From the NCBI GenBank assembly GCA_947474595.1, contig CANJIV010000011.1:1-52684 (forward strand): a stretch of DNA of 52,684 nucleotides, written 5' to 3'. The translations under genes and the position numbers were made by a program. This DNA comes from Solirubrobacterales bacterium (GTDB lineage: Bacteria > Actinomycetota > Thermoleophilia > Solirubrobacterales > Solirubrobacteraceae). Each line of letters opens with the position of its first letter. Within the stretch, counting starts at the first letter, position 1. The notes below the pieces were generated by a model. It made no database searches and had not been told where the DNA came from. It saw nothing but the letters and a program-made list of their open reading frames with translations. Positions 8,543 to 17,404 of the stretch are shown one piece after another.

Positions 8543-8935
8543 CTAGTCGTCTAATGCCACGACTGCGTCGATCTCGACTTGGGCGCCTTTGGGCAGCCCG
8601 CTGACCTCGATCGCAACGCGGGCCGGCGGGTCGTTAGGGAAGAACTCGGCGTAGGCAGCGTTTACTTCGGCGAAGGCGCCCAGGTCGGTGAGGTAAACGG
8701 TCACTTTCACAGCGTTGGCGAGGGTGACACCGGCCGCAGCGCAGACCAAAGCTAGATTCTCTAGGCAGCGTCGCGTCTGCTCGGCTGCTGTAGTCCCGCT
8801 CAATTCACCGCTCTTGGGGTCGACGGGGATCTGGCCGGAGCAGAACAGCAACCCGGCCGCGGCGACGGCGTGGGAGTAGGGCCCGATCGCCGCTGGGGCG
8901 CCCGGCGCGACAATAGTTTCGCGGTGGCTTGGCAT
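8543..8935 (-). CDS. RidA (YjgF/YER057c/UK114) family enamine/imine deaminase
   Basis: 130 residues from the ATG at 8935, the normal RidA length. That start has AGGAGA about 10 nt upstream; the longer frame to 9067 is not supported. RidA proteins hydrolyse reactive 2-aminoacrylate-type enamines. Motifs: PAAIGPYSHAVAAAGLLFCSGQIPVDP at the N-terminus, VTVYLTDLGAFAEVNAAYAEFF in the middle, and PARVAIEVSGLPKGAQVEID with the conserved Arg and Glu at the active site. It is a cytosolic trimer in characterised relatives. It is divergent from the YyaL-like gene and convergent with the acyl-CoA synthetase gene. Confidence 0.9.
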   Translation of the reverse strand: MPSHRETIVAPGAPAAIGPYSHAVAAAGLLFCSGQIPVDPKSGELSGTTAAEQTRRCLENLALVCAAAGVTLANAVKVTVYLTDLGAFAEVNAAYAEFFPNDPPARVAIEVSGLPKGAQVEIDAVVALDD

Positions 8936-9005
8936 GGATCTGATCTCTCCTAGATTTTTGGTGTGCGTGCGGCGAGGCGACCCTACCGATGACGTCAACC
9001 AAGAG

Positions 9006-9011
9006 TAGCCT
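9006..9011 (+). promoter_or_regulatory. Leaderless-type -10 box (TAGCCT) for the YyaL-like gene
   Basis: TAGCCT lies exactly 8 nt before the ATG at 9020, with no Shine-Dalgarno between. Confidence 0.45.
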
Positions 9012-9019
9012 GCTGGCAG

Positions 9020-10975
9020 ATGCCCAACTTGCTCGCCCACGAGACCTCGCCCTATCTGCTCCAACACCGCGACAATCCGGTCGATTGGCAGCCGTGGGGT
9101 CCCGAGGCGCTGGCCGCCGCCCGCCGACGTGACGTTCCGTTGCTGATCTCAATCGGCTACTCGGCCTGTCACTGGTGTCACGTTATGGAGCGCGAGTCCT
9201 TTGAGGACCCCGAGATCGCCGAAGTTATGAACCGAGAGTTTGTCTGCATCAAGGTTGATCGTGAGGAGCGCCCCGATATCGATGCGATCTACATGGACGC
9301 CGTCCAAGCGATGACCGGTCGCGGCGGCTGGCCGCTCAACGCATTCGCTACCCCTGACCAGCTGCCCTTCTATGCCGGTACCTACTTTCCACCCGAGCCG
9401 CGACACGGGATGGCCAGCTGGCGTCAAGTGTTGGAGTCGATCGCGCAGGCGTGGCAGACGCGTCGGGAAGAGATTCTTGAGAGCGCTACGCAGATAGTCG
9501 GCAGGCTTCAGGGGGGAGCCGAAATCGAGCCCTCTACGACGGCTATTGACCCCGCTGGGCTAGACGCAGCCGTTGCGGTGCTAGCTGAGAGCTATGACCC
9601 GATCCACGCGGGCTTCGGTGGCGCGCCTAAGTTCCCAGCAGCGTCGGCGATTGAGTTCCTGCTGGCGCGTGGAGAGCAGGAGATGTCGATCTCGACTTTG
9701 AGGGCGATGGCAGCGGGCGGGATCTATGACCAGGTCGGCGGCGGCTTTGCGCGCTACTCCGTTGACGCTACTTGGACGGTTCCGCACTTCGAGAAGATGC
9801 TCTACGACAACGCGCTTTTGGCTCGCGCTTACCTACACGGCTTCTTGGTCAGCGGCGACGAGTATCTGCGTCAGATCTGCTGCGAGACACTCGACTGGGC
9901 TTTACGCGAAATGAGGGGGCCGGAGGGTGGCTTCTTCAGTGCCTTAGACGCCGACTCTGGCGGAGTTGAGGGAAGTTTCTACGTGTGGTCTGTTGAGGAA
10001 CTGCGCGCAGTGCTTGGGGTTGATGGCGACGCGGCGATTGCACGCTTCGGTGCCACCGCGGCGGGAAACTTTGAGGGCTCCAACATTCTCGAGGGCCACG
10101 GCCCGCGGCCCGATAATCTCGACTCAATCCGGGCGCGCCTGCTCGCCGTGCGGGCCAAACGGGTCTGGCCCGGGCTAGACGACAAACGTCTGGCCTCGTG
10201 GAACGCGTTGATGATCGCCGCGCTCGCTGATGCGGGTGCGGTCCTCGAGCGCCCCGACTACCTAGAGGCAGCGGCCGCCTGCGCGGATTTCTTACTCACG
10301 CAGATGCGCGGTCCCGATGGCCGGTTGATGCGCAGTTGGAAGGACGGTCGCGCTCATATCTCTGGCTATCTAGAAGATCAGGCCTACGGAGTTGAAGCGC
10401 TGCTGGTGCTTTATGAGTCAACCTTTGATCCCCGTTGGTTGGTCGGCGCCCGTGACCTAGCCGATCTGATGGTTGCCCGCTTCGCCGACACTCAGCGTGG
10501 TGGATTCTTTTCGACCTCTGATGATCATGAGGTCCTAGCTGCGCGCCGCAAAGACCTCGAGGACATGCCGATCCCATCGGGTTCATCAAGCGCTGCGCTC
10601 GCTCTTCTGCGGCTTTCGGCGCTGACCGGTGAGTATGAGTACGAACGCCTAGCCCTAGGGGTGATGGCGCTCGTTCACGAAGTGGCCCCGCGACACCCGC
10701 AGGCCTTCGCCCATCTCTTGCGCGCGGTGGATTTTCATCTCGCGAGGGTCTTTGAGGTAGCTCTCGTTGGGGATGATGTCGAGGCGCTCGCTCGGGTCGT
10801 CCGGGGAGAGCTACGTCCTTACGTCGTGCTTGCCGGAGGGCCCCCAGATGGGATTGGGTTGCTGGCAGGCCGCTCGGCGGTAGACGGCCGCGCGACAGCC
10901 TATGTATGTGAGTCTTTTGCCTGCCAGGCGCCTGTGACGGACGCGGCAGAGCTGGCCGCGCTGCTGGCTAGATAG
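9020..10975 (+). CDS. Thioredoxin-fold DUF255 protein of the YyaL/spermatogenesis-associated protein 20 family
   Basis: 651 residues. The first ~170 form the DUF255 thioredoxin-like domain: [23 protein letters not shown] at the start, then [20 protein letters not shown] with a CxxC pair, and [12 protein letters not shown]. The rest is an (alpha/alpha)6-barrel of the N-acylglucosamine 2-epimerase/glucosaminidase-like type, with [41 protein letters not shown] and [16 protein letters not shown]. The family is widely conserved but its reaction is not settled. The start is fixed by the conserved N-terminus and the upstream TAGCCT box. The gene stands alone; the following kinase is separated by 74 nt. 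Confidence 0.85.
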   Translation: MPNLLAHETSPYLLQHRDNPVDWQPWGPEALAAARRRDVPLLISIGYSACHWCHVMERESFEDPEIAEVMNREFVCIKVDREERPDIDAIYMDAVQAMTGRGGWPLNAFATPDQLPFYAGTYFPPEPRHGMASWRQVLESIAQAWQTRREEILESATQIVGRLQGGAEIEPSTTAIDPAGLDAAVAVLAESYDPIHAGFGGAPKFPAASAIEFLLARGEQEMSISTLRAMAAGGIYDQVGGGFARYSVDATWTVPHFEKMLYDNALLARAYLHGFLVSGDEYLRQICCETLDWALREMRGPEGGFFSALDADSGGVEGSFYVWSVEELRAVLGVDGDAAIARFGATAAGNFEGSNILEGHGPRPDNLDSIRARLLAVRAKRVWPGLDDKRLASWNALMIAALADAGAVLERPDYLEAAAACADFLLTQMRGPDGRLMRSWKDGRAHISGYLEDQAYGVEALLVLYESTFDPRWLVGARDLADLMVARFADTQRGGFFSTSDDHEVLAARRKDLEDMPIPSGSSSAALALLRLSALTGEYEYERLALGVMALVHEVAPRHPQAFAHLLRAVDFHLARVFEVALVGDDVEALARVVRGELRPYVVLAGGPPDGIGLLAGRSAVDGRATAYVCESFACQAPVTDAAELAALLAR

Positions 10976-11049
10976 CCTCCAGCGCTCGTGCCACCCGAAC
11001 GACAAAACTTCTACCAACGCGTCAAGCCATTGCTGGCTATCTCCCTACG

Positions 11050-11997
11050 ATGATCGTCTGCGTCGCAGGGTCACCTTCGATCGATCGACTGTTCTTGGCT
11101 GAGCAGGTGGTAATTGGCGAGATACACCGCCCCCAACAGCTCTTCACCGTCGCAGGTGGCAAGGGATTTAACGTCGCTCGTGCGGCCTTCACGATCGGCG
11201 CCGAGGTTCATGCAACTGGGATGGTCGCTGGTCACGCAGGTCAGTGGGTTGCCGACGCGCTTGCCAACGCAGGAGTCCCTGCGAGCTTGGTATGGACTGC
11301 TGGAGAGACCCGAACGTCGCTCTCTGTGGCGACATCTTCAGAGCCGGGCGTACTAACAGAGTTCTACGAGGATGCCCCCCAAGTCACTGATGCAGAGTGG
11401 AGCCAGCTCTGCGATCTAACTGCTGGGCTCCTAGGACAGGCCGCTTGGATGACTCTGTCGGGGGCGCTGGCACCGGGGGCTCCAGTCGATGGCTACGCGC
11501 AGCTAATCAGCGCCGCCGCCGATGGCGCTATTCCTGTGGCTTTAGACGCAAGCGGCGAGGCGCTTCTACGTGGAGTCGCCGTCAGCCCCGCGATCGTCAA
11601 AGTCAACGTCAGCGAGGCCGCCGAGGTCGTCTCGGTCGATCCCAGCCTGCCGATTGTCCAACGGGCCCTAGAGGCGGCGCTAGCACTGCGGTCGTTGAGC
11701 GGCGGGGCGGTGGTAGTGACTTGTGGCGAAGACGGGCTAGTTGGATTGGACTCAGGTGGGACTGCCTGGCGCGGCAGTCTTGGCGTCCGCGGCCCTTACC
11801 CGGTCGGTTCAGGCGACGCTTGCCTAGCCGGTCTGATTACGGCATTAGACGGCGGCGGCGACTGGCCCGAGGCGCTCGCGCTTGCGCTCGGAGTAGCGGC
11901 CGCCAACGCTGAGCAGCCCGGTGCCGGCAGTGTCGACGGTGCGCGGGCTCGCGACCTTGGCCACGCTGCTGATGTTGCGATAATGATGCGACCGTGA
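11050..11997 (+). CDS. PfkB-family sugar kinase (1-phosphofructokinase/tagatose-6-phosphate kinase-like)
   Basis: 315 residues. PfkB signature 1 region: VAGGKGFNVARAAFTIGA (about residues 35-52). Signature 2: PYPVGSGDACLAGLITAL, containing the catalytic aspartate of GSGDA. The start MIVCVAGSPSIDRLFLAE is like the opening of 1-phosphofructokinase and tagatose-6-phosphate kinase proteins. It would phosphorylate a sugar or sugar phosphate at the expense of ATP, but no sugar-uptake or aldolase neighbour identifies the substrate. A mid-length TAT-containing stretch precedes the ATG, without a clear ribosome site. Confidence 0.8.
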   Translation: MIVCVAGSPSIDRLFLAEQVVIGEIHRPQQLFTVAGGKGFNVARAAFTIGAEVHATGMVAGHAGQWVADALANAGVPASLVWTAGETRTSLSVATSSEPGVLTEFYEDAPQVTDAEWSQLCDLTAGLLGQAAWMTLSGALAPGAPVDGYAQLISAAADGAIPVALDASGEALLRGVAVSPAIVKVNVSEAAEVVSVDPSLPIVQRALEAALALRSLSGGAVVVTCGEDGLVGLDSGGTAWRGSLGVRGPYPVGSGDACLAGLITALDGGGDWPEALALALGVAAANAEQPGAGSVDGARARDLGHAADVAIMMRP

Positions 11998-12034
11998 CGT
12001 GGACCCCCGGTCATCAGATTGCCGACTTGGAAAA

Positions 12035-12051
12035 CTATCGACAGCCGATAG
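12035..12051. promoter_or_regulatory. 17-bp inverted repeat upstream of the MMPL gene, possible operator
   Basis: CTATCG and CGATAG are perfect 6-bp arms around a 5-nt spacer, 51 nt before the MMPL start. No T-tract follows, so an operator is more likely than a terminator for the kinase gene. No regulator is encoded alongside. Confidence 0.3.
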
Positions 12052-12102
12052 CCGTACTCAATCCGGCCACAACTTTCAGCTTCTCCCGAGCCCGTTGACT
12101 AG

Positions 12103-14217
12103 ATGAACAAACTCTTCGCAATTCCAGCGGGTCGCCGCGCCAAGTGGGTGATTTTCATCACCTTTGTGGTCGCGTTGATCATTACCGCTGGCCCGGCCAA
12201 CCTGCCCAAGAAGTTCTCCGACAACGAACAGAATGAGACGACATCGTTCCTGCCTGGAAGTGCTGAGTCAACAAAGGCGCTCAAGGCTGCGGATGAGATT
12301 CGCAAGGGGGAGAGGGTCACGGCGGTGATCGTCTACCGGCGACCAAGCGGCTTGACGAGTGCGGATCAGGCGACGATCTCAGACGACAAGGTCGCCCTGG
12401 ATGAGTCAAGAGCAGTCAACGTATCGCCTTTTAGGGGGCCGATTTTCTCTACCGACGGGACGGCGGCACTCTTAACCGCCGAGATCAAGACCAACGGCGA
12501 AGGTAAGTCGATCCTTGACCCCGTAACCGCGATGCGCAAAGAGGTCTCTAATCCCGGAGGCGGCCTTGAGGTCAAGGTGACCGGCGGCGCAGGGTATTCC
12601 GCTGATGCGATCAAGATCTTTGAGGGGATCAACGGCACCCTGCTGCTGGCTGCCAGCGCACTTGTGTTTCTGCTGCTGATCTTGATCTACCGCAGCCCAA
12701 TCTTTCTCTGGATTCCGCTTTTGGCGGTCGGTTTCGCCGAGATTGGCTCACGCGCGGTCGGCTACTTCCTCACAGAGATGGGGGTCACTGTAAACGGTCA
12801 GGCGTCGTCGATTCTCTCGATCCTTGTGCTTGGCGCGGGGACGGATTACGCCCTGCTGCTCGTAGCGCGATATCGCGAGGAGTTGCGCAAGCACGAGGAT
12901 AAGCATGAGGCGCTCGCCCTGGCACTGCGCTCAGCCGGGCCGGCAATCTTCGCCTCGGGGATCACCGTCATCGCCAGCCTGCTCTGCCTCTCCCTAGCCC
13001 AGGTCAACGGCACGGCCGGGCTCGGTCCGATCGGCGCGATGGGCGTTGCGGTGGCGATGGTGTCGATGCTCACGGTCCTGCCGGCGATGCTCGTGATTAC
13101 CGGGCGTTGGGCGTTTTGGCCGCGCGTCCCACGCTTTGGCGACAGTGGCGCAGATGAGACTCACGGTTCATGGCGCAGGGTCGGCGAGCGGGTTGCCGCA
13201 CGCCCGCGGAGAGTCTGGGTTGGTTCGCTTGCAATCTTGATCGTCTTCGCGCTAGGCCTCCTCAACTACAACGACGGACTAACCCAAGGCAACAGCTTTC
13301 GCGGCGAAGTCGAGTCTGTTCAAGGCCAGCAGCTGCTGTCGAAGTCTTTCCCCAGCGGTACTAACGCACCAACCGACGTAATCGTTGGCCAAGCCGACAA
13401 GGTTGATGGCGTGATTGCTGCGGCCAAGAGTGTCCCTGGCGTCGCCGCGGTCGCCCCAGTCGGAAGCGGGGCATCTGGAGAGCTGCTTTCGGTGACACTG
13501 AAGCCCGCCCCGTATACAACCGAGGCCTTCGACGTGATACCGGACCTACGGGCTGCGGTTAAGCGGGCAGGAGGGAGTGATGTCTTAGTCGGCGGGCCGA
13601 CGGCGGTCGAACGCGATCTGCGTGTTGCCTCAAACCACGACACCCTCTTGATCGTTCCGATCACGCTGTTGGTGGTCTTCTTAATCTTGATTTTGTTACT
13701 ACGTTCTGTTTTGGCCCCGCTGCTGTTGATTGGAACCGTAATTCTCTCCTTCGCGGCATCACTCGGGGTTGGAGTAGTCGTCTTTGATCTCTTATTTGGT
13801 TTCCCCGGCAACGATCCCGGGTTGCCTCTCTTTGCCTTTGTGTTCCTTGTCGCCTTGGGCATTGACTACAACATCTTTTTGATGGCGCGTGTGCGCGAAG
13901 AGACGCTCAAGGTTGGAACGCGGTCGGGGATGTTGCGCGGACTGGCCGTAACGGGTGGAGTGATCACCTCTGCAGGAATCGTCCTGGCGGGCACCTTCGC
14001 CATACTGGCAGTGCTTCCGTTGGTCTTCCTCACCGAGCTAGGCTTTGTTATCGCCTTTGGCGTGCTGCTTGACACCTTCTTGGTGCGTTCGGTGCTCGTG
14101 CCTGCGTTGGTCTTTGACATCGGTCCGAAGGTTTGGTGGCCCTCTAGGCTCGCTCAGCGCGCCGGCGACAGCGAGCGCGATGCAACCTCAGAGGAGCAGT
14201 CGGCTAGCGCCACTTAA
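12103..14217 (+). CDS. MMPL-family RND transporter
   Basis: 704 residues, the typical MmpL/YdfJ size. The layout is the RND pattern twice: one helix (IFITFVVALIITAGPANLP), a soluble loop, then a helix bundle, repeated after about residue 370. Proton-relay and family motifs include LGAGTDYALLLVARYREEL and its second-half counterpart VALGIDYNIFLMARVREET, with conserved Asp-Tyr in both. Homologues export lipids, siderophores or drugs across the cytoplasmic membrane. The cargo is unknown here, and no lipid-synthesis genes lie next to it. It converges on glnA with 8 nt between stops. Confidence 0.88.
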   Translation: MNKLFAIPAGRRAKWVIFITFVVALIITAGPANLPKKFSDNEQNETTSFLPGSAESTKALKAADEIRKGERVTAVIVYRRPSGLTSADQATISDDKVALDESRAVNVSPFRGPIFSTDGTAALLTAEIKTNGEGKSILDPVTAMRKEVSNPGGGLEVKVTGGAGYSADAIKIFEGINGTLLLAASALVFLLLILIYRSPIFLWIPLLAVGFAEIGSRAVGYFLTEMGVTVNGQASSILSILVLGAGTDYALLLVARYREELRKHEDKHEALALALRSAGPAIFASGITVIASLLCLSLAQVNGTAGLGPIGAMGVAVAMVSMLTVLPAMLVITGRWAFWPRVPRFGDSGADETHGSWRRVGERVAARPRRVWVGSLAILIVFALGLLNYNDGLTQGNSFRGEVESVQGQQLLSKSFPSGTNAPTDVIVGQADKVDGVIAAAKSVPGVAAVAPVGSGASGELLSVTLKPAPYTTEAFDVIPDLRAAVKRAGGSDVLVGGPTAVERDLRVASNHDTLLIVPITLLVVFLILILLLRSVLAPLLLIGTVILSFAASLGVGVVVFDLLFGFPGNDPGLPLFAFVFLVALGIDYNIFLMARVREETLKVGTRSGMLRGLAVTGGVITSAGIVLAGTFAILAVLPLVFLTELGFVIAFGVLLDTFLVRSVLVPALVFDIGPKVWWPSRLAQRAGDSERDATSEEQSASAT

Positions 14218-14225
14218 AACGAAGG

Positions 14226-15563
14226 TCAAAGGACAGGCAGGTAGCGTTCTAGCTCCCACGGCGTCACCTGCACGCGGTACTCATCCCACTCTTGACGCTT
14301 GATCTCGACAAAGCGGTTGAACATGTGTTCACCAAGAGTCCTTAGCACCAGCTCTGATTCGGCGGTCAGTTCGATCGCCTCACCGAGCGTCTCGGGGAGC
14401 TGCTCAATGCCCAGTCGCTTACGTTCGTCGGATGAGAGGTGGTAGAGGTTCTTCTCCATCGGCTCGGGGAGTTCGTAGCCCTTTTCGATGCCCTCAAGGC
14501 CCGCCTGAAGTAGCACGGCGAAGGTCAGATATGGATTGCACGCCGGGTCGGGGCAGCGTAGCTCCATCCGTGTCGCGTTTTCCTTGCCGGGGCGATAGAG
14601 CGGTACTCGTACCAGCGCCGAGCGGTTGCGGCGCGACCAGGCACAGTAAACCGGCGCCTCGTAGCCCGGCACAAGACGCTTGTAAGAGTTGACCCACTGG
14701 GCGAATACCGAGCAGATCTCGCGCGCATGTCGCAGCTGGCCTGCGATAAAGGCCTTACCTATGTCGGAGAGGAAGTACTGATCGTCGGCGTCGTAGAAGG
14801 CGTTGCGTCCGTTTTGGAACAGCGATTGGTGGGTGTGCATGCCTGAGCCGTTTTCCCCATACAGCGGCTTGGGCATGAAAGTCGCGTGGCAGCCGTACTT
14901 CATTGCGTACTCCTTGACCGTGATGCGATAGGTCATGCAGTCGTCTGCCATCTTCAGCGCAGGGGCGTAGCGCATATCGATCTCGTGCTGCGAGGGGCCG
15001 ACCTCATGGTGGGTGTATTCGACGTGGATGCCCAGCTGCTCAAGCGCTAGGACGGTCTCTCGCCGAAGGTCTGATCCTGCATCGAGCGTTGTCAGGTCAA
15101 AGTAACCGCCGTTATCGAGCACTTTGGTTGACTTGGAGTCCTCGAAGTAGAAGTACTCAAGCTCAGGCCCCACGTTGAAGGTGTCAAATCCCATTGCACT
15201 GGCGCGCTCTAGGGCGCGCCGAAGAACATGTCGTGGATCTCCTTCGTAGGGCGTACGTTCAGGAGTCTGGATATCGCAGAAGACGCGAGCAACGCCGGAT
15301 TCCGATGGCCTCCACGGCAAAACGGCAAAGGTAGATGGGTCAGGCATCGCGATCATGTCGGACTCTTCGATCGCGTTGAAGCCAGTTATCGACGAGCCAT
15401 CAAAGCCCATGCCGCCCGCGAAGGCATCGTCGAGCTCTGCTGAATTAATCGAAAATGATTTCAGCTGGCCAAGGATGTCGGTAAACCAGAGTCGGATAAA
15501 CCGGATATCGCGTTCAGCGACGATGGCCCTGACGTCATCTGCTGTCTTTGGTGTGTCGGCCAT
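14226..15563 (-). CDS. glnA: Type I glutamine synthetase
   Basis: 445 residues from the ATG at 15563, which has AAAGAG 7 nt upstream; the longer frame to 15740 is rejected because MADTPKTADDVRAIV is the usual N-terminus. It makes glutamine from glutamate, ammonia and ATP. Motifs: GGMGFDGSSITGFNAIEESDM, NVGPELEYFYF, HHEVGPSQHEIDMRY (metal-binding glutamates), GENGSGMHTHQSL (active-site His), NSYKRLVPGYEAP and NRSALVRVP. The region KNLYHLSSDER keeps a Tyr where GSI-beta enzymes are adenylylated, but the length and sequence fit GSI-alpha. No glnE or amtB neighbour is present, so regulation is not evident. Confidence 0.92.
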   Translation of the reverse strand: MADTPKTADDVRAIVAERDIRFIRLWFTDILGQLKSFSINSAELDDAFAGGMGFDGSSITGFNAIEESDMIAMPDPSTFAVLPWRPSESGVARVFCDIQTPERTPYEGDPRHVLRRALERASAMGFDTFNVGPELEYFYFEDSKSTKVLDNGGYFDLTTLDAGSDLRRETVLALEQLGIHVEYTHHEVGPSQHEIDMRYAPALKMADDCMTYRITVKEYAMKYGCHATFMPKPLYGENGSGMHTHQSLFQNGRNAFYDADDQYFLSDIGKAFIAGQLRHAREICSVFAQWVNSYKRLVPGYEAPVYCAWSRRNRSALVRVPLYRPGKENATRMELRCPDPACNPYLTFAVLLQAGLEGIEKGYELPEPMEKNLYHLSSDERKRLGIEQLPETLGEAIELTAESELVLRTLGEHMFNRFVEIKRQEWDEYRVQVTPWELERYLPVL

Positions 15564-15666
15564 CGTGTGACTCTTTCTAGGATCGCCTGAAAGTCGCGAG
15601 CGACGCGCCCTAGCGCCGATTGGTGAACTGAACCCTATCGAGGCGCAGTTTATGCGAGTTGCACCG

Positions 15667-16005
15667 TCAGAGCGAGGTTGGTCTGGCGGTAGAGAGCCAC
15701 TGCTGGGCCCAGCCGCGTAGGCCGCTAAGCATCGGCTCAAGCTCGTGGCCCATCTGGGTTAGCCGATATTCGACACGTACGGGAGGCCCAGAGAGGACCG
15801 TGCGGGCGACGACGCCTCGGGATTCGAGCTCCTTCATCCGCTCCGAGAGAAGGCGGTCAGATATCTGTGGCACGCAGGCAGCGACTTCGGAAAACCGCAG
15901 TGGGCCATTCAGTAGAACTAAGACGATCGAACCCGTCCAGCGTCTGCCGATGAGTTCGATCGCCTCGTGATAGCGGGGGCACAGGGGCGTGGCTGCGGCC
16001 GCCAT
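15667..16005 (-). CDS. HxlR-family winged-helix transcriptional regulator
   Basis: 112 residues, the whole of one HxlR domain. The N-terminus CPRYHEAIELIGRRWTGSIVLVLLNGPLRFSEVAA carries the single conserved cysteine (Cys9) used by redox- or electrophile-sensing members. Then come the recognition-helix region PQISDRLLSERMKELESRGVVAR and the wing RVEYRLTQMGHEL. It sits 3 nt downstream of the CMD-family gene on the same strand, so the two share a transcript. A 17-bp palindrome upstream of that gene is the obvious operator, giving autoregulation. An oxidant or reactive carbonyl inducer is inference from the family. Confidence 0.9.
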   Translation of the reverse strand: MAAAATPLCPRYHEAIELIGRRWTGSIVLVLLNGPLRFSEVAACVPQISDRLLSERMKELESRGVVARTVLSGPPVRVEYRLTQMGHELEPMLSGLRGWAQQWLSTARPTSL

Positions 16006-16008
16006 CGG

Positions 16009-16572
16009 TCAGGCCGCAAGCAGCATCCGGGCCGACTCGACGGAGCCATCCACTGGCACTTCGCCTGCGACATTAATGATCGCGGTGAAGGACTCCAGCG
16101 AGAGGAAGGCGATCGCTTCGAGGATCTCCTCGTCACTCCAACCGGCTTCGCGTGCCTCTTCGTGAAGATACATCGGAGCTCGACCGCGCTCTTCTAGGAT
16201 GGCCTTGAGATAGCGCAGGAGCGCGCCGTGGCGAGCATCTAGCGAACTGAACTCTCTTGCGAGGGCTACCTCATCGATGCCAAGTCCAGCCGAGCGAGAG
16301 CTGCGCGCGTGTGTCGCGATGCCGGGGTCGGAGTGGTAGTACTCAGCAACCGCCAACGCGATGCGTTCCAGCGTTGGAGCCTCCAGCTTGCCGTGGCGCA
16401 GCTCGGAGCGGTAGAGGGTGTAGGCCCGTAGCGCAGCAGGCGATCCAGCAAGTACGCCGAGGAAATTCGGCAGCTGACCAGCTCCAGCAACTGCGCTGTT
16501 TAGGACCGGAACCGCAGCGTCTGGGGCGGTTAGCTCATCGTGTATCTGAAATCTGCTCATCTGGGTTTTCAT
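16009..16572 (-). CDS. Carboxymuconolactone decarboxylase/AhpD-like family protein lacking the CxxC cysteines
   Basis: 187 residues from the ATG at 16572, chosen because GGAAG lies 6 nt upstream. The AhpD-like core is present: LTAPDAAVPVLNSAVAGAGQLPNFLGVLAGSPAALRAY, LEAPTLERIALAVAEYYHSDPGIATHARSS in two parts, and SDEEILEAIAFLSLESFTAIINVAGEVPVD. In relatives the helix reads E-x-x-x-C-x-x-C-x-x-x-H. Here the two cysteines align to Ser81 and Gly84 while Glu77 and His88 are kept. It therefore cannot act as a CxxC peroxidase; a non-redox CMD activity or ligand sensing is possible. Downstream hxlR regulator gene in the same operon. Confidence 0.8.
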   Translation of the reverse strand: MKTQMSRFQIHDELTAPDAAVPVLNSAVAGAGQLPNFLGVLAGSPAALRAYTLYRSELRHGKLEAPTLERIALAVAEYYHSDPGIATHARSSRSAGLGIDEVALAREFSSLDARHGALLRYLKAILEERGRAPMYLHEEAREAGWSDEEILEAIAFLSLESFTAIINVAGEVPVDGSVESARMLLAA

Positions 16573-16636
16573 CTGGTTCTTCCCACGATCTCGACGGTTG
16601 ATAGAAGCGTAAAGACTCACTTCAAAATGTAATGCT

Positions 16637-16653
16637 ACTTACGTGTAGTAAGT
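16637..16653. promoter_or_regulatory. Probable HxlR operator (ACTTAC-N5-GTAAGT)
   Basis: A perfect 6-bp inverted repeat with a 5-nt spacer lies 65 nt upstream of the CMD-hxlR operon, in an otherwise unstructured spacer. Position, symmetry and size suit a dimeric winged-helix HxlR repressor or activator controlling its own operon. Confidence 0.6.
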
Positions 16654-16822
16654 GTACTGATGTGAACTAAGCTGATCAAGCCTGCGATGCCGACCTGACT
16701 ACCGCAGCTTCTATTTGTACGCAGGCAGATCGATTCCAGCTCACTAAGGATCGTCGAAGTTTCCACCATGGCCAAGCGGCATGGTGGTCTTATGGAGTGG
16801 CTGGCGGCCGGCTTGGGTAGGT

Positions 16823-17317
16823 CTACTCTTGGCCGGCTACACGGGCGACGAAGGCGGCCACGTCTTTGGCATCTTGGCCGGTGACCAGCTGGGCTGGCAT
16901 CGTGCCTGCGCCGCGTACGCGGCCGTTGATTAGTGCGTCGTAGACGAGAGGGGCTGGTGGGCGCATCTGATCGAGGTTGGGGCCAACCTCGCCGACAGCG
17001 TTTGCGCCCGCGAGCGTGTGGCACTGTTGGCACTTCTGTCCAAAGAGGGCCCGTCCGTGGTCTTGGGCCTTGGTTAAGACGAGGCCAGTGTGTTCATCGA
17101 GGCGATCGGTGCGGTCATTGGCGATGACGATCGCCGGGATGGCGATTCCTAGGCCGACGTATCCCAAGACAAAGAGGCCAGCGGCAACCTTACGGCCTGA
17201 TTTGGATTGGTTCTGAAGGATCTGGTTGCGCGCGCCGCGTGGTCCACCGCTCGCGGCGAGGACAAGGACAGCTAGGCCCAGCAAGACCCAGATGCCGACA
17301 AAGATTAGAGCGCCCAT
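16823..17317 (-). CDS. Membrane-anchored c-type cytochrome
   Basis: 164 residues from the ATG at 17317; a GTG at 17326 is in frame but the TATTGT box 7 nt before the ATG supports the inner start. Two hydrophobic helices (about 2-22 and 46-67) precede a periplasmic monohaem domain. Haem is bound through CQQCH (96-100), and Met140 in GAGTMPAQLV is the likely distal ligand. It resembles class I cytochrome c of Actinomycetota and Firmicutes, where such proteins carry electrons to terminal oxidases. No oxidase gene is adjacent; the cyd operon lies 10 kb away and takes electrons from quinol instead. Confidence 0.85.
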   Translation of the reverse strand: MGALIFVGIWVLLGLAVLVLAASGGPRGARNQILQNQSKSGRKVAAGLFVLGYVGLGIAIPAIVIANDRTDRLDEHTGLVLTKAQDHGRALFGQKCQQCHTLAGANAVGEVGPNLDQMRPPAPLVYDALINGRVRGAGTMPAQLVTGQDAKDVAAFVARVAGQE

Positions 17318-17324
17318 ACGCGGC

Positions 17325-17330
17325 ACAATA
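17325..17330 (-). promoter_or_regulatory. Leaderless-type -10 box (TATTGT) for the cytochrome c gene
   Basis: TATTGT on the minus strand lies 7 nt before the ATG at 17317; no Shine-Dalgarno is seen. Confidence 0.4.
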
Positions 17331-17404
17331 CCGGGCGCGCTGGCGGCGCGTTGGGCTGAGGTTGCAAGGGTGAGGTGGTGGTGGGTAGATAGCCCTCATT
17401 AAGG

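Noticed and set aside
14493..14728. Several frames opposite and within glnA, and many similar ones inside dnaE2 and the cyd genes
   Set aside because: All lie within strongly conserved genes and show Arg-rich composition of shadow frames.
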